A stretch of DNA of 64,000 bases from RGIG3528 sp964653855 (GTDB lineage Bacteria; Bacillota; Clostridia; Lachnospirales; Lachnospiraceae), in the NCBI GenBank assembly GCA_964653855.1, contig CAZZFV010000002.1, positions 15,676-79,675 on the forward strand. Direction: 5' to 3'. Positions within the stretch are counted from its first letter, which is position 1. The number at the start of each line of letters is the position of its first letter. Under the pieces are notes generated by a model. It was not told the origin of the DNA. It saw only the letters and a list, made by a program, of their open reading frames with translations, and ran no database searches. Position numbers and translations under genes: made by a program. This document shows positions 32,974 to 42,342 of this stretch, in pieces.

Positions 32974-35882
32974 ACCAATTTACAACAGAGAGAGCACGTT
33001 CTCAAAAAATTACCGCGGAAGAATTCATAGGAAAAAAATTTGCGGATCGCGGAATTTTGTCAAAGAGGACGGACGCCGTTTTTTACAGCGCCGACAGGAC
33101 ATCGGCTCTCGCCTTTACCGGACTTCTTTATTATGCACCCATATGCGCACATCTCTTAAACGATGAGCGCGTGGAAGCGTGGCTCACGAAAAATACGGAC
33201 AACAAGGTTTTGTCGCTTTCCGAAGGAAAAGTAAAATGCTTTACGGAAAAGGGCGAAGAAAACGTTCCCGCCGTTACCGAAAAAGCGATTGTCGAAATAT
33301 ATGAAAGGCTCTTTGCAAGCAAGGGCAAATTAAACAAAAACGGAGAATTGTCGATTGACTTGATGGGATATCCCGTAGGGTCGCACTATCCGGTTAACCT
33401 CCTTCTCGGTAACCGTGCGGGATATCCCTACCCTCTTTACACAACGCCGAAGAGCGCGCTTGATGCTCTGGGACGCGGTTCTTTCCGCGGGACGGGCGGA
33501 AATCAGGTGCTTGCGACCAGATATGTGCTTGAGCTTTCCGAAAACGGCGAGCCCGCAAACAGACAGTTTTATATAGTCGAAAACGGCAAACAGATTTTCT
33601 ATTCGGCTTATTTGAAGGAAAATGTCGAAAGCGCCGAATGTGTTCATTCGCAAAGCCGCACGATAATCACTTACAAGACAAAATGCGGACTCATGATCCG
33701 CCGTACAATATTTATTTTGCCGCAGGAGGAGGGACTTCCGAACGCAATCGAAACTCAGCGTGTCGAGATCACAAACCTTACCGACAAAAAGCGTGATTTG
33801 AAGATTGTTATGACGGGAATGTTCGGAATCACCGATCCTTCGACGATCGCAAACGACATCGTATACGCAAATATAGTTGCGGAAAGCGAAATGTTTTATA
33901 AAGACGGGCGCCCTGCTGTGATGACACTTCACCATCGTCCCAAGCAATGCGCATGCGAAAAGCGTTTCGCGTTCCTTATGGAAAACGGCGAATTCCTTGA
34001 TTCTTTCTGCGCAAGCTACCCCGATTTTGTGGGAAACGGAGATTTGATTCATCCGGAGCTTGTAAAACAGCTTCCGAATACTTTTAACAGAAAAATGGCA
34101 CCGTTCTTTGCAATGGGTAAGAAAGTTACGGTTGAGGCTCAAAAAACCGCAAACATTTACGAATTTGTCGGCATGATGGACGATCATGATAAGGAAGATA
34201 TTACGGGGGACTTTGAGCATGCTCTTGGGCTTTTGATCGACCGGTATTCCGACGAAAAGCATTGGAACGAAACATACGAATCGGTTGTTGATTTCTGGAA
34301 CAGGTATCCCGGGTACTTAACACCCCGCACGGGCGATGAAATGTTTGACGCATATACGGGTCACAACCTTCCTTTCCAGACGCTTTATCAGACATATGTT
34401 TCGAGAGCTTTCGCATGGACTCAGAAATCATATCGCGAAACAGGTTTTCGTGAAATCCAGGATATATACGCTTCAATGTACTATTTGAGCGCAATCGGCG
34501 AAAACAAGCTTGTAAAAGAACTTCTTTCGAACTGGGTTATGAATGTGTTCCGTATGGGATACGCATATCACAACTTCACGTTCAGGGGAAAGGAGCCCGG
34601 CGACTGCTCCGACGATCAATTGTGGCTTGTTCAGGCGGTTGACCGTTATATCCGTCTTACGGGCGACTATGAATTCCTAAACGACGAATTCAAGATCGCG
34701 GGAGAAGATAAAACCCGTCCTCTTTGGGACACGCTCATGGCAATACTCACATACAGCGGCAGAATTTCGATAGGCAAAAACTTTATGCCGCTCCTTGACA
34801 AGGCAGACTGGAACGACACGCTGCGTCTCGACAAAAACGTATTGCAAGGCCCCGAAAAGGAAGCACTTTACAAAAAGCAATTAAAGGACAAGAACGAAGA
34901 ATACGGTGTTCCTTGGGAAAATGATCTCACGGAAAGCGTTATGAATGCGTGTCTCTTGATAATTGCGGCGGACGCGATTCGCAATATGGCGATTCACGTA
35001 GGGAAAACCGAAGACGCGCGTGAAGCCGAATTTATAGCAAACAGAGTTCGTGAAAGCATGCAAAAGAACGCATGGAAGGGTGACTTCTTTGCGAGATGCC
35101 TGATAAACGACGACAGAAAATATAAGTACTTAGGCGCCGGCAAAGACGGACTGTCGATGGTACCGGAAATCGACGGAACATATTTCCTTAATTCATACAG
35201 CTGGGCAATACTTGCGGATGCGGCAACGGAAGAACAGATTGCGACAATGCTCGGAATAGTTGAAAGGTATCTCAAAACCAATGCCGGACTTAAGCTTTGC
35301 ACACTCGTTGATTTTGACAAGCTTGACATTTTCTGCGGCACACAGCTTTATTTCCCCGGAGACAGAGAAAACGGCGGTGTGTTCAAGCATGCGGCAATGA
35401 TGGCTGCAACGGCATCATTAAAAGCCGCAAAGTGGGTTAAGGACGTGCATCTCGCCGAAAAGCTCCGTGATCTTGCTTTCTTTATGATAGGAAAGACACT
35501 TCCCTACGTAACTCAGGGCGATCCGTTTGTGCTCAAAGGAAATCCGAGATTTTGCACTCAATACAACAACTCGGAGACAGGCGAAAACATCGGTCCCATG
35601 CTTTCGGGAACGGCATCGTGGCTTACTCTTGCACTTTTTGAATTTTCGGGTGTGGACGTTCACGATAAGCGCGTTACGATAAGCCCCGTATTAAAGCGTG
35701 ATACGGAAGATTATGAATATACGCTTAATTTCGAACACGGCTCGATTGATGTGAAAGTTACGGGTAAGCGTGCGTTCAGAGTGAACGATGACAGCGTATT
35801 TAATTATGACGGCGTTAAGTGTACGGATACGGTGGATGTGCCGACGGACGGAAAAACACATACACTTACGATAACACTTTAA
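32958..35882 (+). CDS. GH94-family glycoside phosphorylase (cellobiose/cellodextrin phosphorylase-like)
   Basis: A 974-residue cytoplasmic enzyme. Family landmarks: GGNQVLATRYVLE, CSDDQLWLVQAVDRYIRLTGDYEFL, the catalytic acid in KADWNDTLRLD (DWND motif), and TQYNNSETGENIGPMLSGTASWLTLALFEF. GH94 enzymes split beta-glucosidic links with phosphate to give glucose-1-phosphate, saving ATP. The protein is longer than classical cellobiose phosphorylase (about 810), so the substrate may be a cellodextrin or another beta-glucoside. AAGGAGGG lies before the ATG inside the regulator gene. Confidence 0.85.
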   Translation: MSSELNQFTTERARSQKITAEEFIGKKFADRGILSKRTDAVFYSADRTSALAFTGLLYYAPICAHLLNDERVEAWLTKNTDNKVLSLSEGKVKCFTEKGEENVPAVTEKAIVEIYERLFASKGKLNKNGELSIDLMGYPVGSHYPVNLLLGNRAGYPYPLYTTPKSALDALGRGSFRGTGGNQVLATRYVLELSENGEPANRQFYIVENGKQIFYSAYLKENVESAECVHSQSRTIITYKTKCGLMIRRTIFILPQEEGLPNAIETQRVEITNLTDKKRDLKIVMTGMFGITDPSTIANDIVYANIVAESEMFYKDGRPAVMTLHHRPKQCACEKRFAFLMENGEFLDSFCASYPDFVGNGDLIHPELVKQLPNTFNRKMAPFFAMGKKVTVEAQKTANIYEFVGMMDDHDKEDITGDFEHALGLLIDRYSDEKHWNETYESVVDFWNRYPGYLTPRTGDEMFDAYTGHNLPFQTLYQTYVSRAFAWTQKSYRETGFREIQDIYASMYYLSAIGENKLVKELLSNWVMNVFRMGYAYHNFTFRGKEPGDCSDDQLWLVQAVDRYIRLTGDYEFLNDEFKIAGEDKTRPLWDTLMAILTYSGRISIGKNFMPLLDKADWNDTLRLDKNVLQGPEKEALYKKQLKDKNEEYGVPWENDLTESVMNACLLIIAADAIRNMAIHVGKTEDAREAEFIANRVRESMQKNAWKGDFFARCLINDDRKYKYLGAGKDGLSMVPEIDGTYFLNSYSWAILADAATEEQIATMLGIVERYLKTNAGLKLCTLVDFDKLDIFCGTQLYFPGDRENGGVFKHAAMMAATASLKAAKWVKDVHLAEKLRDLAFFMIGKTLPYVTQGDPFVLKGNPRFCTQYNNSETGENIGPMLSGTASWLTLALFEFSGVDVHDKRVTISPVLKRDTEDYEYTLNFEHGSIDVKVTGKRAFRVNDDSVFNYDGVKCTDTVDVPTDGKTHTLTITL

Positions 35883-35947
35883 ATTACAGGCTTTATTAAA
35901 GCAAATACGATAAAACAGATTAAAGCATATACCGAAAAGGTTTAAAC

Positions 35948-37909
35948 ATGATAACCGTAGGAGTTGACTATTATCCCGAGCATTGGGACGAAAACATTTG
36001 GGAAGACGATGTGAGACGCATGCGCGAATGCGGATTCGATACCGTACGAATCGGCGAATTTGCATGGAGCCGCATGGAACCCCGTGACAACGAGTTTGAT
36101 TTTGATTGGCTCGACAAAATAATAAATCTCATAAACGCATACGGGATGAAGGTAATCCTTGGGACTCCCACAAATTGCGCTCCCGTGTGGCTTTACAGAA
36201 AATTTCCGGATACGGTGAGCACGGATCTTGCGGGAAATGCGAAACCCATCGGAATTCGCGGTCACAGGTGCATAGAAAGCGAAAACTTCAGATTTTACGC
36301 TGCCCGCATCATAAATCAAATGGCAACAAGATATGCGGGAAAGCCGGGAATTTACGCGTGGCAAATCGACAACGAGCTTGAAAGCAATCATTGCACATGT
36401 GCCGCATGCACAAAGAAATTCAGAAAATACTTAAAAGACAAATACGGTACGGTTAAGAATCTCAACAAAACATGGGGACTTGACGTGTGGAGCGGTGAGT
36501 TTACCGACTTTTCGGAAATCGAACTCACGCGCGAAAAAGAGTGCTTTCAGGGGTGGTACAATCCCGCATACATGCTTGACCGCGAAAAATTCGCCGCAAA
36601 GTCGCTCGCGGATTACATAAGTTTTCAATCCGACATAATCCGGGAAAAAGACAAAAATGCGATTATTACGACAAATTCGTGCTTTTGTTATCACAGACCC
36701 GATTATCACCTTGAGTTTAAAGAGCTTAGCTATGCGGGATACGATAACTACCCGCCCGTAAATTTTCCGGACGATTCGGAAACGGTTTACTCAAACGCCT
36801 ATGCGCTTGATTTTGTGAGAGGATTTAAAAGAAAAGACTTTTGGATCATGGAACAGCTCGGCGGACCGATGGGAGGCTGGGGACCGACTTCGCCGGAACC
36901 CGACCCCGGAATGTATAAGTCTTATGCGCTCCAGGCGGTTATGCACGGCGCAAGCCTTGTGAGCTTTTTCAGATGGCGGACGGCGGTGACGGGTGCGGAA
37001 ATGTTTTGTTACGGACTCCTAAATCACGATAATCTTGATAATGACAGACTGACGGAGGTTAAGGATTTTATAGATACGGTGCATAAAATCCCCGAAATCA
37101 CCGACACAAAAATCGTTTCGGACGTCGCAATTTTAACATCTGCGGAACAATACAATTCTTTCAACAATCAATTTCATTCGGACGGATTTGATTATGAAGG
37201 GGAGCTCAAAAAAATTCATTCGGCGCTTACGGCGCTCTCGCAAAACGTAGACGTGATTCATGAAGAAGCGGATATTTCGGGTTATAAATTCGTGATTGCG
37301 CCGGCGCATGTGATTACAAACTGCGTGACGGTCAAAAACTTAACCGAATTTGCGAAGTATGGCGGTACAGTCCTTTTGACATTCCGTTCGGGCGTAAAAA
37401 ACGAAAACGGAAATTGCATATTCGGAGAAACACTTCCGACGGCGTTTTCCGAGATTTCCGGAATAAGCATCAAAAGATTCGATTCGTGCGGAAAGCGTCA
37501 AATTAAAATTAAAACACTTGACAATACCGAGTATAAGGCATCCGTTTGGTGTGATGTGACGGAGCCCGTTACCGCGGAAGTTATCGCAACCTACACGGAC
37601 GGAAGATATAAAAATTTACCTGCCGCAACAAGGAATAATTATGGCAGCGGAAAAGTATACTATATCGGAACTTCTCCCGAAAAACAGGCTTACAAAAAGC
37701 TTTTCGGTGAAATCCTCGGTGATCTTAAAATAAAATACGAAATCCTGCCTGATAACGTGGAACGTACGGTGAGGACGGGAAAAGATTTTAAAATCATATC
37801 TTATTTCAACAATACGAAAGAAGAAAAGGAAGTCACAATAAACGGGCGGATAACACGAATGAGTCCGCTCGAAACAAAGATTTTTAAAGAAACCGATACG
37901 AAAGGATAA
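35948..37909 (+). CDS. GH42 beta-galactosidase
   Basis: A 653-residue cytoplasmic enzyme removing terminal beta-galactose. N-terminal VGVDYYPEHWDENIWEDDVRRMRE and VRIGEFAWSRMEP are GH42 signatures. The acid/base Glu is in YAWQIDNELES and the nucleophile Glu in FWIMEQLGGPMGGWG. A trimerisation domain (LTSAEQYNSFNNQF onward) and small C-terminal domain follow. GH42 beside GH31 is a known pair in Clostridial xyloglucan loci. Confidence 0.94.
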   Translation: MITVGVDYYPEHWDENIWEDDVRRMRECGFDTVRIGEFAWSRMEPRDNEFDFDWLDKIINLINAYGMKVILGTPTNCAPVWLYRKFPDTVSTDLAGNAKPIGIRGHRCIESENFRFYAARIINQMATRYAGKPGIYAWQIDNELESNHCTCAACTKKFRKYLKDKYGTVKNLNKTWGLDVWSGEFTDFSEIELTREKECFQGWYNPAYMLDREKFAAKSLADYISFQSDIIREKDKNAIITTNSCFCYHRPDYHLEFKELSYAGYDNYPPVNFPDDSETVYSNAYALDFVRGFKRKDFWIMEQLGGPMGGWGPTSPEPDPGMYKSYALQAVMHGASLVSFFRWRTAVTGAEMFCYGLLNHDNLDNDRLTEVKDFIDTVHKIPEITDTKIVSDVAILTSAEQYNSFNNQFHSDGFDYEGELKKIHSALTALSQNVDVIHEEADISGYKFVIAPAHVITNCVTVKNLTEFAKYGGTVLLTFRSGVKNENGNCIFGETLPTAFSEISGISIKRFDSCGKRQIKIKTLDNTEYKASVWCDVTEPVTAEVIATYTDGRYKNLPAATRNNYGSGKVYYIGTSPEKQAYKKLFGEILGDLKIKYEILPDNVERTVRTGKDFKIISYFNNTKEEKEVTINGRITRMSPLETKIFKETDTKG

Positions 37910-37920
37910 ATAAAACTTCA

Positions 37921-39945
37921 ATGGAATTCTTAAAAAACGACAATGCGCTTTATGTATACAAAAACGGCGAAACATTAAAAATCGAGCCGTGGGGAAAGGA
38001 TGCTTTAAGAGTCCGTGCGACAATGAATCCCGAAATTCCCGATAAAACATGGGCGCTCACGGAAAACACAGATGCTATTACCCCCGAAATCCGTTTCTTT
38101 GAGGAAGAGTATTACAATTCCGGCGGATTTATGGACAAGCGCAAAATGGCGGAAATTACAAACGGCCGCATAAAGGCGGTTGTGAACGACGGAAGCGTAA
38201 TAAGTTTTTATAAGGATGATCGCCTTATTTTACGCGAAGATTACCGCTGCTACGGCGGAACGATTTCAAAGGAAAGCAGATGCTTAAAGACCGTTAACCG
38301 TGAATGGAAGGGCATAATCGGGAGCAACCTCTATAAGCTCAAGGTTCGCTTCGAAAGCAATCAAAACGAAAAAATATTCGGTATGGGTCAATACCAATTC
38401 AATCAATTTGATCTAAAGGGATGCACTCTTGAACTGGCGCAGAGAAACAGCCAGATAACGGTTCCGTTTATGGTTTCGTCTTACGGCTACGGATTCCTTT
38501 GGAATAATCCCGCAATCGGAGAGGCTGTGTTCGCAAACAATATAACGATGTGGACGGCGGCAGCCACCGACGTTTGCGATTATTGGATTTGCGCGGGTGA
38601 CACGCCGAAAGAAATTTTGGCAAAATACACGGGAGTTACCGGACATGCACCCATGTTCCCCGAAAGCCTCATGGGACTTTGGCAATGCAAGCTCCGTTAC
38701 CGCACACAGGATGAAGTTTTGGAAGTTGCCCGTAAATATAAGGAAGAAGGCATAAAGATAGACCAAATCGTAATCGACTTCTTCCATTGGACGGTTCAGG
38801 GAGACTGGAAGTTCGACACAAAATATTGGCCGGATCCGAAGGCAATGGTCGACGAACTCCACAAAATGGGAATAAAGGTGATTGTTTCCGTTTGGCCGAG
38901 CGTTGACAGGAGAAGCGAAAACTTCGGCCCCATGATGGACCAAGGCCTTTTAATCCGTACGGAGCGCGGTGAACCGCAAACATACGATTACCAGGGCGAT
39001 TGCGTTGAAATTGACGTATTTAATCCAAAAGCCCGCGAGTACGTGTGGAACGTATGCAAAAAGAATTATTACGACTATGGCATCGACGCCTTCTGGCTCG
39101 ACAATTCCGAGCCCGATTACGGTGTTTACGACTTTGACAACTTCCGTTATTATGCCGGTCCGGCATTATCGTGCAGCAACTTCTATCCGCAATATTTCAG
39201 CCGTATCTTTTATGACAAGATGGAAAAGATATGTGCGGAAACTCCGGTAAATTTGCTCAGAAGCTGCTGGGCAGGCAGTCAAAAATACGGAAATGTTGTT
39301 TGGTCGGGCGATGTGCCGAGTACCTTTGAAGCCTTTAAGGATCAGGTTATGGCGGGATTAAACATAGGTCTTGCGGGAATCCCATGGTGGACGACCGACA
39401 TCGGCGGATTCATGACGGACAATGTTTTTGATCCCGAATTTAGGGAACTCTTAATCCGCTGGTATCAATTCGCAGTTTATTCCGCGGTGTTCAGGATGCA
39501 CGGAGACAGGGGACCTTACAATATTCCGCCGCTTGATACGAGAGACTTTGGAGGCGGATATCTTCATACGGGGCAGCCGAACGAATTGTGGAGCTACGGC
39601 GAAGACAATTACAAAATAATGCGTAAGTATTACGACATTCGCATTTCGCTCCATGATTACATAAGAGACCTGTATAAGGAAAGCACGGAGAACGGCTCGC
39701 CGCTCATCCGCACAATGTTTTACGAATTCCCGGACGACGAAAAGTGCTGGGAACTCTCGGACCAGTACATGTTCGGAAGCGATTATCTTGTCGCACCGAT
39801 ATTTGAACTCGGAATGAGAGAAAGAACGGTATATCTGCCCGAAGGACAGTGGCAACTCACTTCCACGGGCGCGATATATAAGGGAAAAGAAACGGTTACC
39901 GTTTCCGCACCCATAGACTACATGCCGGTCTTTAAAAGGGTATGA
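37921..39945 (+). CDS. GH31 alpha-glycosidase, probable alpha-xylosidase
   Basis: A 674-residue cytoplasmic enzyme. The GH31 barrel shows the nucleophile in DAFWLDNSEPDYG and the acid/base Asp in VVWSGDVPSTFEAF; ISLHDYIRDLYKE and PMFPESLMGLWQCKLRY are also typical. An N-terminal beta-sandwich precedes the barrel. The residues around the nucleophile resemble bacterial alpha-xylosidases more than alpha-glucosidases. With the upstream GH42 it would remove galactose then xylose side chains of xyloglucan oligosaccharides. It lies 12 bases after GH42. Confidence 0.9.
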   Translation: MEFLKNDNALYVYKNGETLKIEPWGKDALRVRATMNPEIPDKTWALTENTDAITPEIRFFEEEYYNSGGFMDKRKMAEITNGRIKAVVNDGSVISFYKDDRLILREDYRCYGGTISKESRCLKTVNREWKGIIGSNLYKLKVRFESNQNEKIFGMGQYQFNQFDLKGCTLELAQRNSQITVPFMVSSYGYGFLWNNPAIGEAVFANNITMWTAAATDVCDYWICAGDTPKEILAKYTGVTGHAPMFPESLMGLWQCKLRYRTQDEVLEVARKYKEEGIKIDQIVIDFFHWTVQGDWKFDTKYWPDPKAMVDELHKMGIKVIVSVWPSVDRRSENFGPMMDQGLLIRTERGEPQTYDYQGDCVEIDVFNPKAREYVWNVCKKNYYDYGIDAFWLDNSEPDYGVYDFDNFRYYAGPALSCSNFYPQYFSRIFYDKMEKICAETPVNLLRSCWAGSQKYGNVVWSGDVPSTFEAFKDQVMAGLNIGLAGIPWWTTDIGGFMTDNVFDPEFRELLIRWYQFAVYSAVFRMHGDRGPYNIPPLDTRDFGGGYLHTGQPNELWSYGEDNYKIMRKYYDIRISLHDYIRDLYKESTENGSPLIRTMFYEFPDDEKCWELSDQYMFGSDYLVAPIFELGMRERTVYLPEGQWQLTSTGAIYKGKETVTVSAPIDYMPVFKRV

Positions 39946-39974
39946 GAAGGATATCAAAAAGGGAGGATCTCAAA

Positions 39975-42203
39975 ATGAGAAAAAAGTTAAAAGCTGTATT
40001 TGCATTTCTGCTTGCACTTGTTTTAACCGTTCCGATGAACTTTACAAGTGTTCTTGCGGATGACGGCGCAAACGATGCGGCAGTTGCGGAAGAACCCGCT
40101 GTAGCAAAAGCATTCCTTATGTTTGCAAGCAGTGACTGGGGCACATCAAAGTGGGCTGCCGACGATACGGATGTCGTAATCAACGAGGCAGGCACATATA
40201 CCGTTTCGTATACAAGCGAGGCCGGATTTGACGGATTTGCGTTTGCCGCACTCGGAATCGAAAACGGTGAAACATTGTTCCCCGGAGCAACAATCAAGAT
40301 TCAGTCAATCAAGATCAACGGCTCCGAAATCGAGGTTTCAAAGGGCTACACATCATCGGACGACGGTATTGTGACAAGAATGAACCTGTACAACGAATGG
40401 GTAACGGATATCCCGGCAGATGCAAGAAGCTACGACGGTGTTATATCCGATTCGACACCTTTCTGTATCGCAAACGATATTAAGGGAATCAAGAGCATTG
40501 AAATTACTTTTGATTATTATATTCCCACGGCTTATATCATGTTTGCGGACAGCAACTGGTCGACACAATACTGGTATGACGGAAACGAATATGCGGGCGT
40601 TCATCCCGAAAACGTTGCAATTACGGGACCGGGACAATATACGGTTAAGATGACTACGGACAGCACATTCGATAGTTTTGCATTCCTCGCACTCGGAATC
40701 TCCTACGGCGACATCGCATTCCCCGCAGGCTGCATCGAGCTTAATTCCGTAAAGATCAACGGCGTTGAGCAGGAAACAAAGCTCGGCTACACGTCTTCGG
40801 ATGACGGAATCACAACAAGAATGAATATCTACAACGAGTGGGTATCGTCAGTTCCGGAAGATGCGCGCGGATACGGTGACATTACGGAAGCAAGCGCACA
40901 GATAATCGGAAAAGATCATGCGGGCACAAACGAAATCGAAATCACATTCACATATCACATTCCTTATGCTTACCTTATGTATTCGGTAGGCGGCTGGGCA
41001 GCTTCTTATTGGGGCAATTACGCAAATGACGTTCAGGTGGACGGCGAAGGCAAATATACGGTTTCGTTCGACTTCGGCGAAGGCGTTACATATGACAACT
41101 TCGATTTCCTTGCAATCGGTATCCAGGATGCGGAAAAGATTTTCCCCGGATACACAATCAAGATCGAATCCGTAAAGCTTAACGGTGAAAATTATGAGCT
41201 TACCGGAAAGCCTTATACGTCTTCCGACGACGGAATCACAACAAGAATGAATCTTTACAACGAATGGGTATCGTTTATTCCGAAAGACGCAAGAAGCTAT
41301 GACGGCGTGGTTGACGATTGCACATGGATTTCAATCCCCAAGGAAACAACCGGCATTAACAAGATGGAAGTAACATTCACATATGTTGCCGCAGAAAAGG
41401 AATATGTCGAAGAAGTTGACACATTCGATTATGAAGGCGCAATGAAGCAGACATATAACGCATATATGGCTGTTCAGACATCACCCAACTACGTTTTCCG
41501 TAACGAATGGTTTGAAACATCCTACGGTAAGAACGCCGAGGGCGATTACTTCTCACACCTTACGGGCTGGGACGCAGACAACAATGCAACAAACAACGGC
41601 GGTGTGTTCACGGATACCGTTATCAACGGCGACGGAACATACTCTGTAAGACTTGATCTTGCCGAAGGCGACGCAGGATTCGCAAATCAGGAATCCTACA
41701 ACTTCATCAAGGTTGCAACCGATATTCCTTATAAGCTTTACGAAAAAGGATACATCAACATCACAGACGTAAAGACATCGTTTGACGGCGGTAAGGGAAG
41801 AGAGTTCACATATATCAATTCCACAACCGACGGCACAACAAAGACGGATTATTTGGAGCTTACGATTCTTAACACATATGATTCGGAAGTCGGCTCGGAA
41901 GCAATTCCTTATGTTATGGCAACAAAGAGCATCGTGATCACGTTTACCGTAACGGGATTCGGCACAACGGCAGAGCCTACACCGGAACCTACGGCAACAC
42001 CCGCTCCCACAGAGGCACCTGCAGCAACAGCCACACCGGTTCCGACAGAGGCGCCTATTGCAACGGCAACACCCGCTCCCACGGAAGCTCCCGCAACATC
42101 GTCTTCAAGCAATGCGGGTTCGGTGGTTGTAATCGTGGTCGTTGCACTTGCTATCGCAGCAGCTTGTGTATATTTCTTTGTAATAAAGAAGAATAAAAAG
42201 TAA
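39975..42203 (+). CDS. Membrane-anchored repeat protein with four putative glycan-binding modules
   Basis: A 742-residue surface protein. ATG at 39975 after GGGAGG. Signal peptide 1-28, cleaved after VLA. Three related modules span about 46-182, 186-329 and 331-470; each opens with A-[FY]-[IL]-M-[FY] and a tryptophan pair and contains the signature YTSSDDG..TRMN.YNEWV. A degenerate fourth fills about 480-662. A Pro/Thr/Ala-rich spacer (664-708), a membrane helix (715-736) and KKNKK anchor it. The same module ends the GH5 enzyme at 49157-51121. I infer a glycan-capturing surface protein; the fold is not assigned to a named family. Confidence 0.8.
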   Translation: MRKKLKAVFAFLLALVLTVPMNFTSVLADDGANDAAVAEEPAVAKAFLMFASSDWGTSKWAADDTDVVINEAGTYTVSYTSEAGFDGFAFAALGIENGETLFPGATIKIQSIKINGSEIEVSKGYTSSDDGIVTRMNLYNEWVTDIPADARSYDGVISDSTPFCIANDIKGIKSIEITFDYYIPTAYIMFADSNWSTQYWYDGNEYAGVHPENVAITGPGQYTVKMTTDSTFDSFAFLALGISYGDIAFPAGCIELNSVKINGVEQETKLGYTSSDDGITTRMNIYNEWVSSVPEDARGYGDITEASAQIIGKDHAGTNEIEITFTYHIPYAYLMYSVGGWAASYWGNYANDVQVDGEGKYTVSFDFGEGVTYDNFDFLAIGIQDAEKIFPGYTIKIESVKLNGENYELTGKPYTSSDDGITTRMNLYNEWVSFIPKDARSYDGVVDDCTWISIPKETTGINKMEVTFTYVAAEKEYVEEVDTFDYEGAMKQTYNAYMAVQTSPNYVFRNEWFETSYGKNAEGDYFSHLTGWDADNNATNNGGVFTDTVINGDGTYSVRLDLAEGDAGFANQESYNFIKVATDIPYKLYEKGYINITDVKTSFDGGKGREFTYINSTTDGTTKTDYLELTILNTYDSEVGSEAIPYVMATKSIVITFTVTGFGTTAEPTPEPTATPAPTEAPAATATPVPTEAPIATATPAPTEAPATSSSSNAGSVVVIVVVALAIAAACVYFFVIKKNKK

Positions 42204-42283
42204 TAAGTAAATGTTTTACTTAAAGAAATTTGGTTTAAAGATAATCAAACGACGGAGTCGTTAACCGTCAAACGGGTGGAACA

Positions 42284-42314
42284 TTCGGGGTAAGAAAAAA
42301 TATCTTACCCCGAA
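42284..42314 (+). repeat. Strong intercistronic hairpin before the permease genes
   Basis: TTCGGGGTAAGA / TCTTACCCCGAA, a perfect 12-base stem with a seven-base loop. A smaller TAAGTAAA/TTTACTTA hairpin lies at 42204-42222. Neither has a T tract, so this interval likely sets mRNA processing or stability between the surface protein and transporter genes. Confidence 0.65.
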
Positions 42315-42342
42315 CAAAGCCACCAAAAAAGGAGAAAGGACC

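Noticed and set aside
41970..42100. Short tandem repeats as a possible CRISPR or minisatellite
   Set aside because: They encode the Pro/Thr/Ala-rich spacer of the surface protein in frame, with no spacers of CRISPR type.
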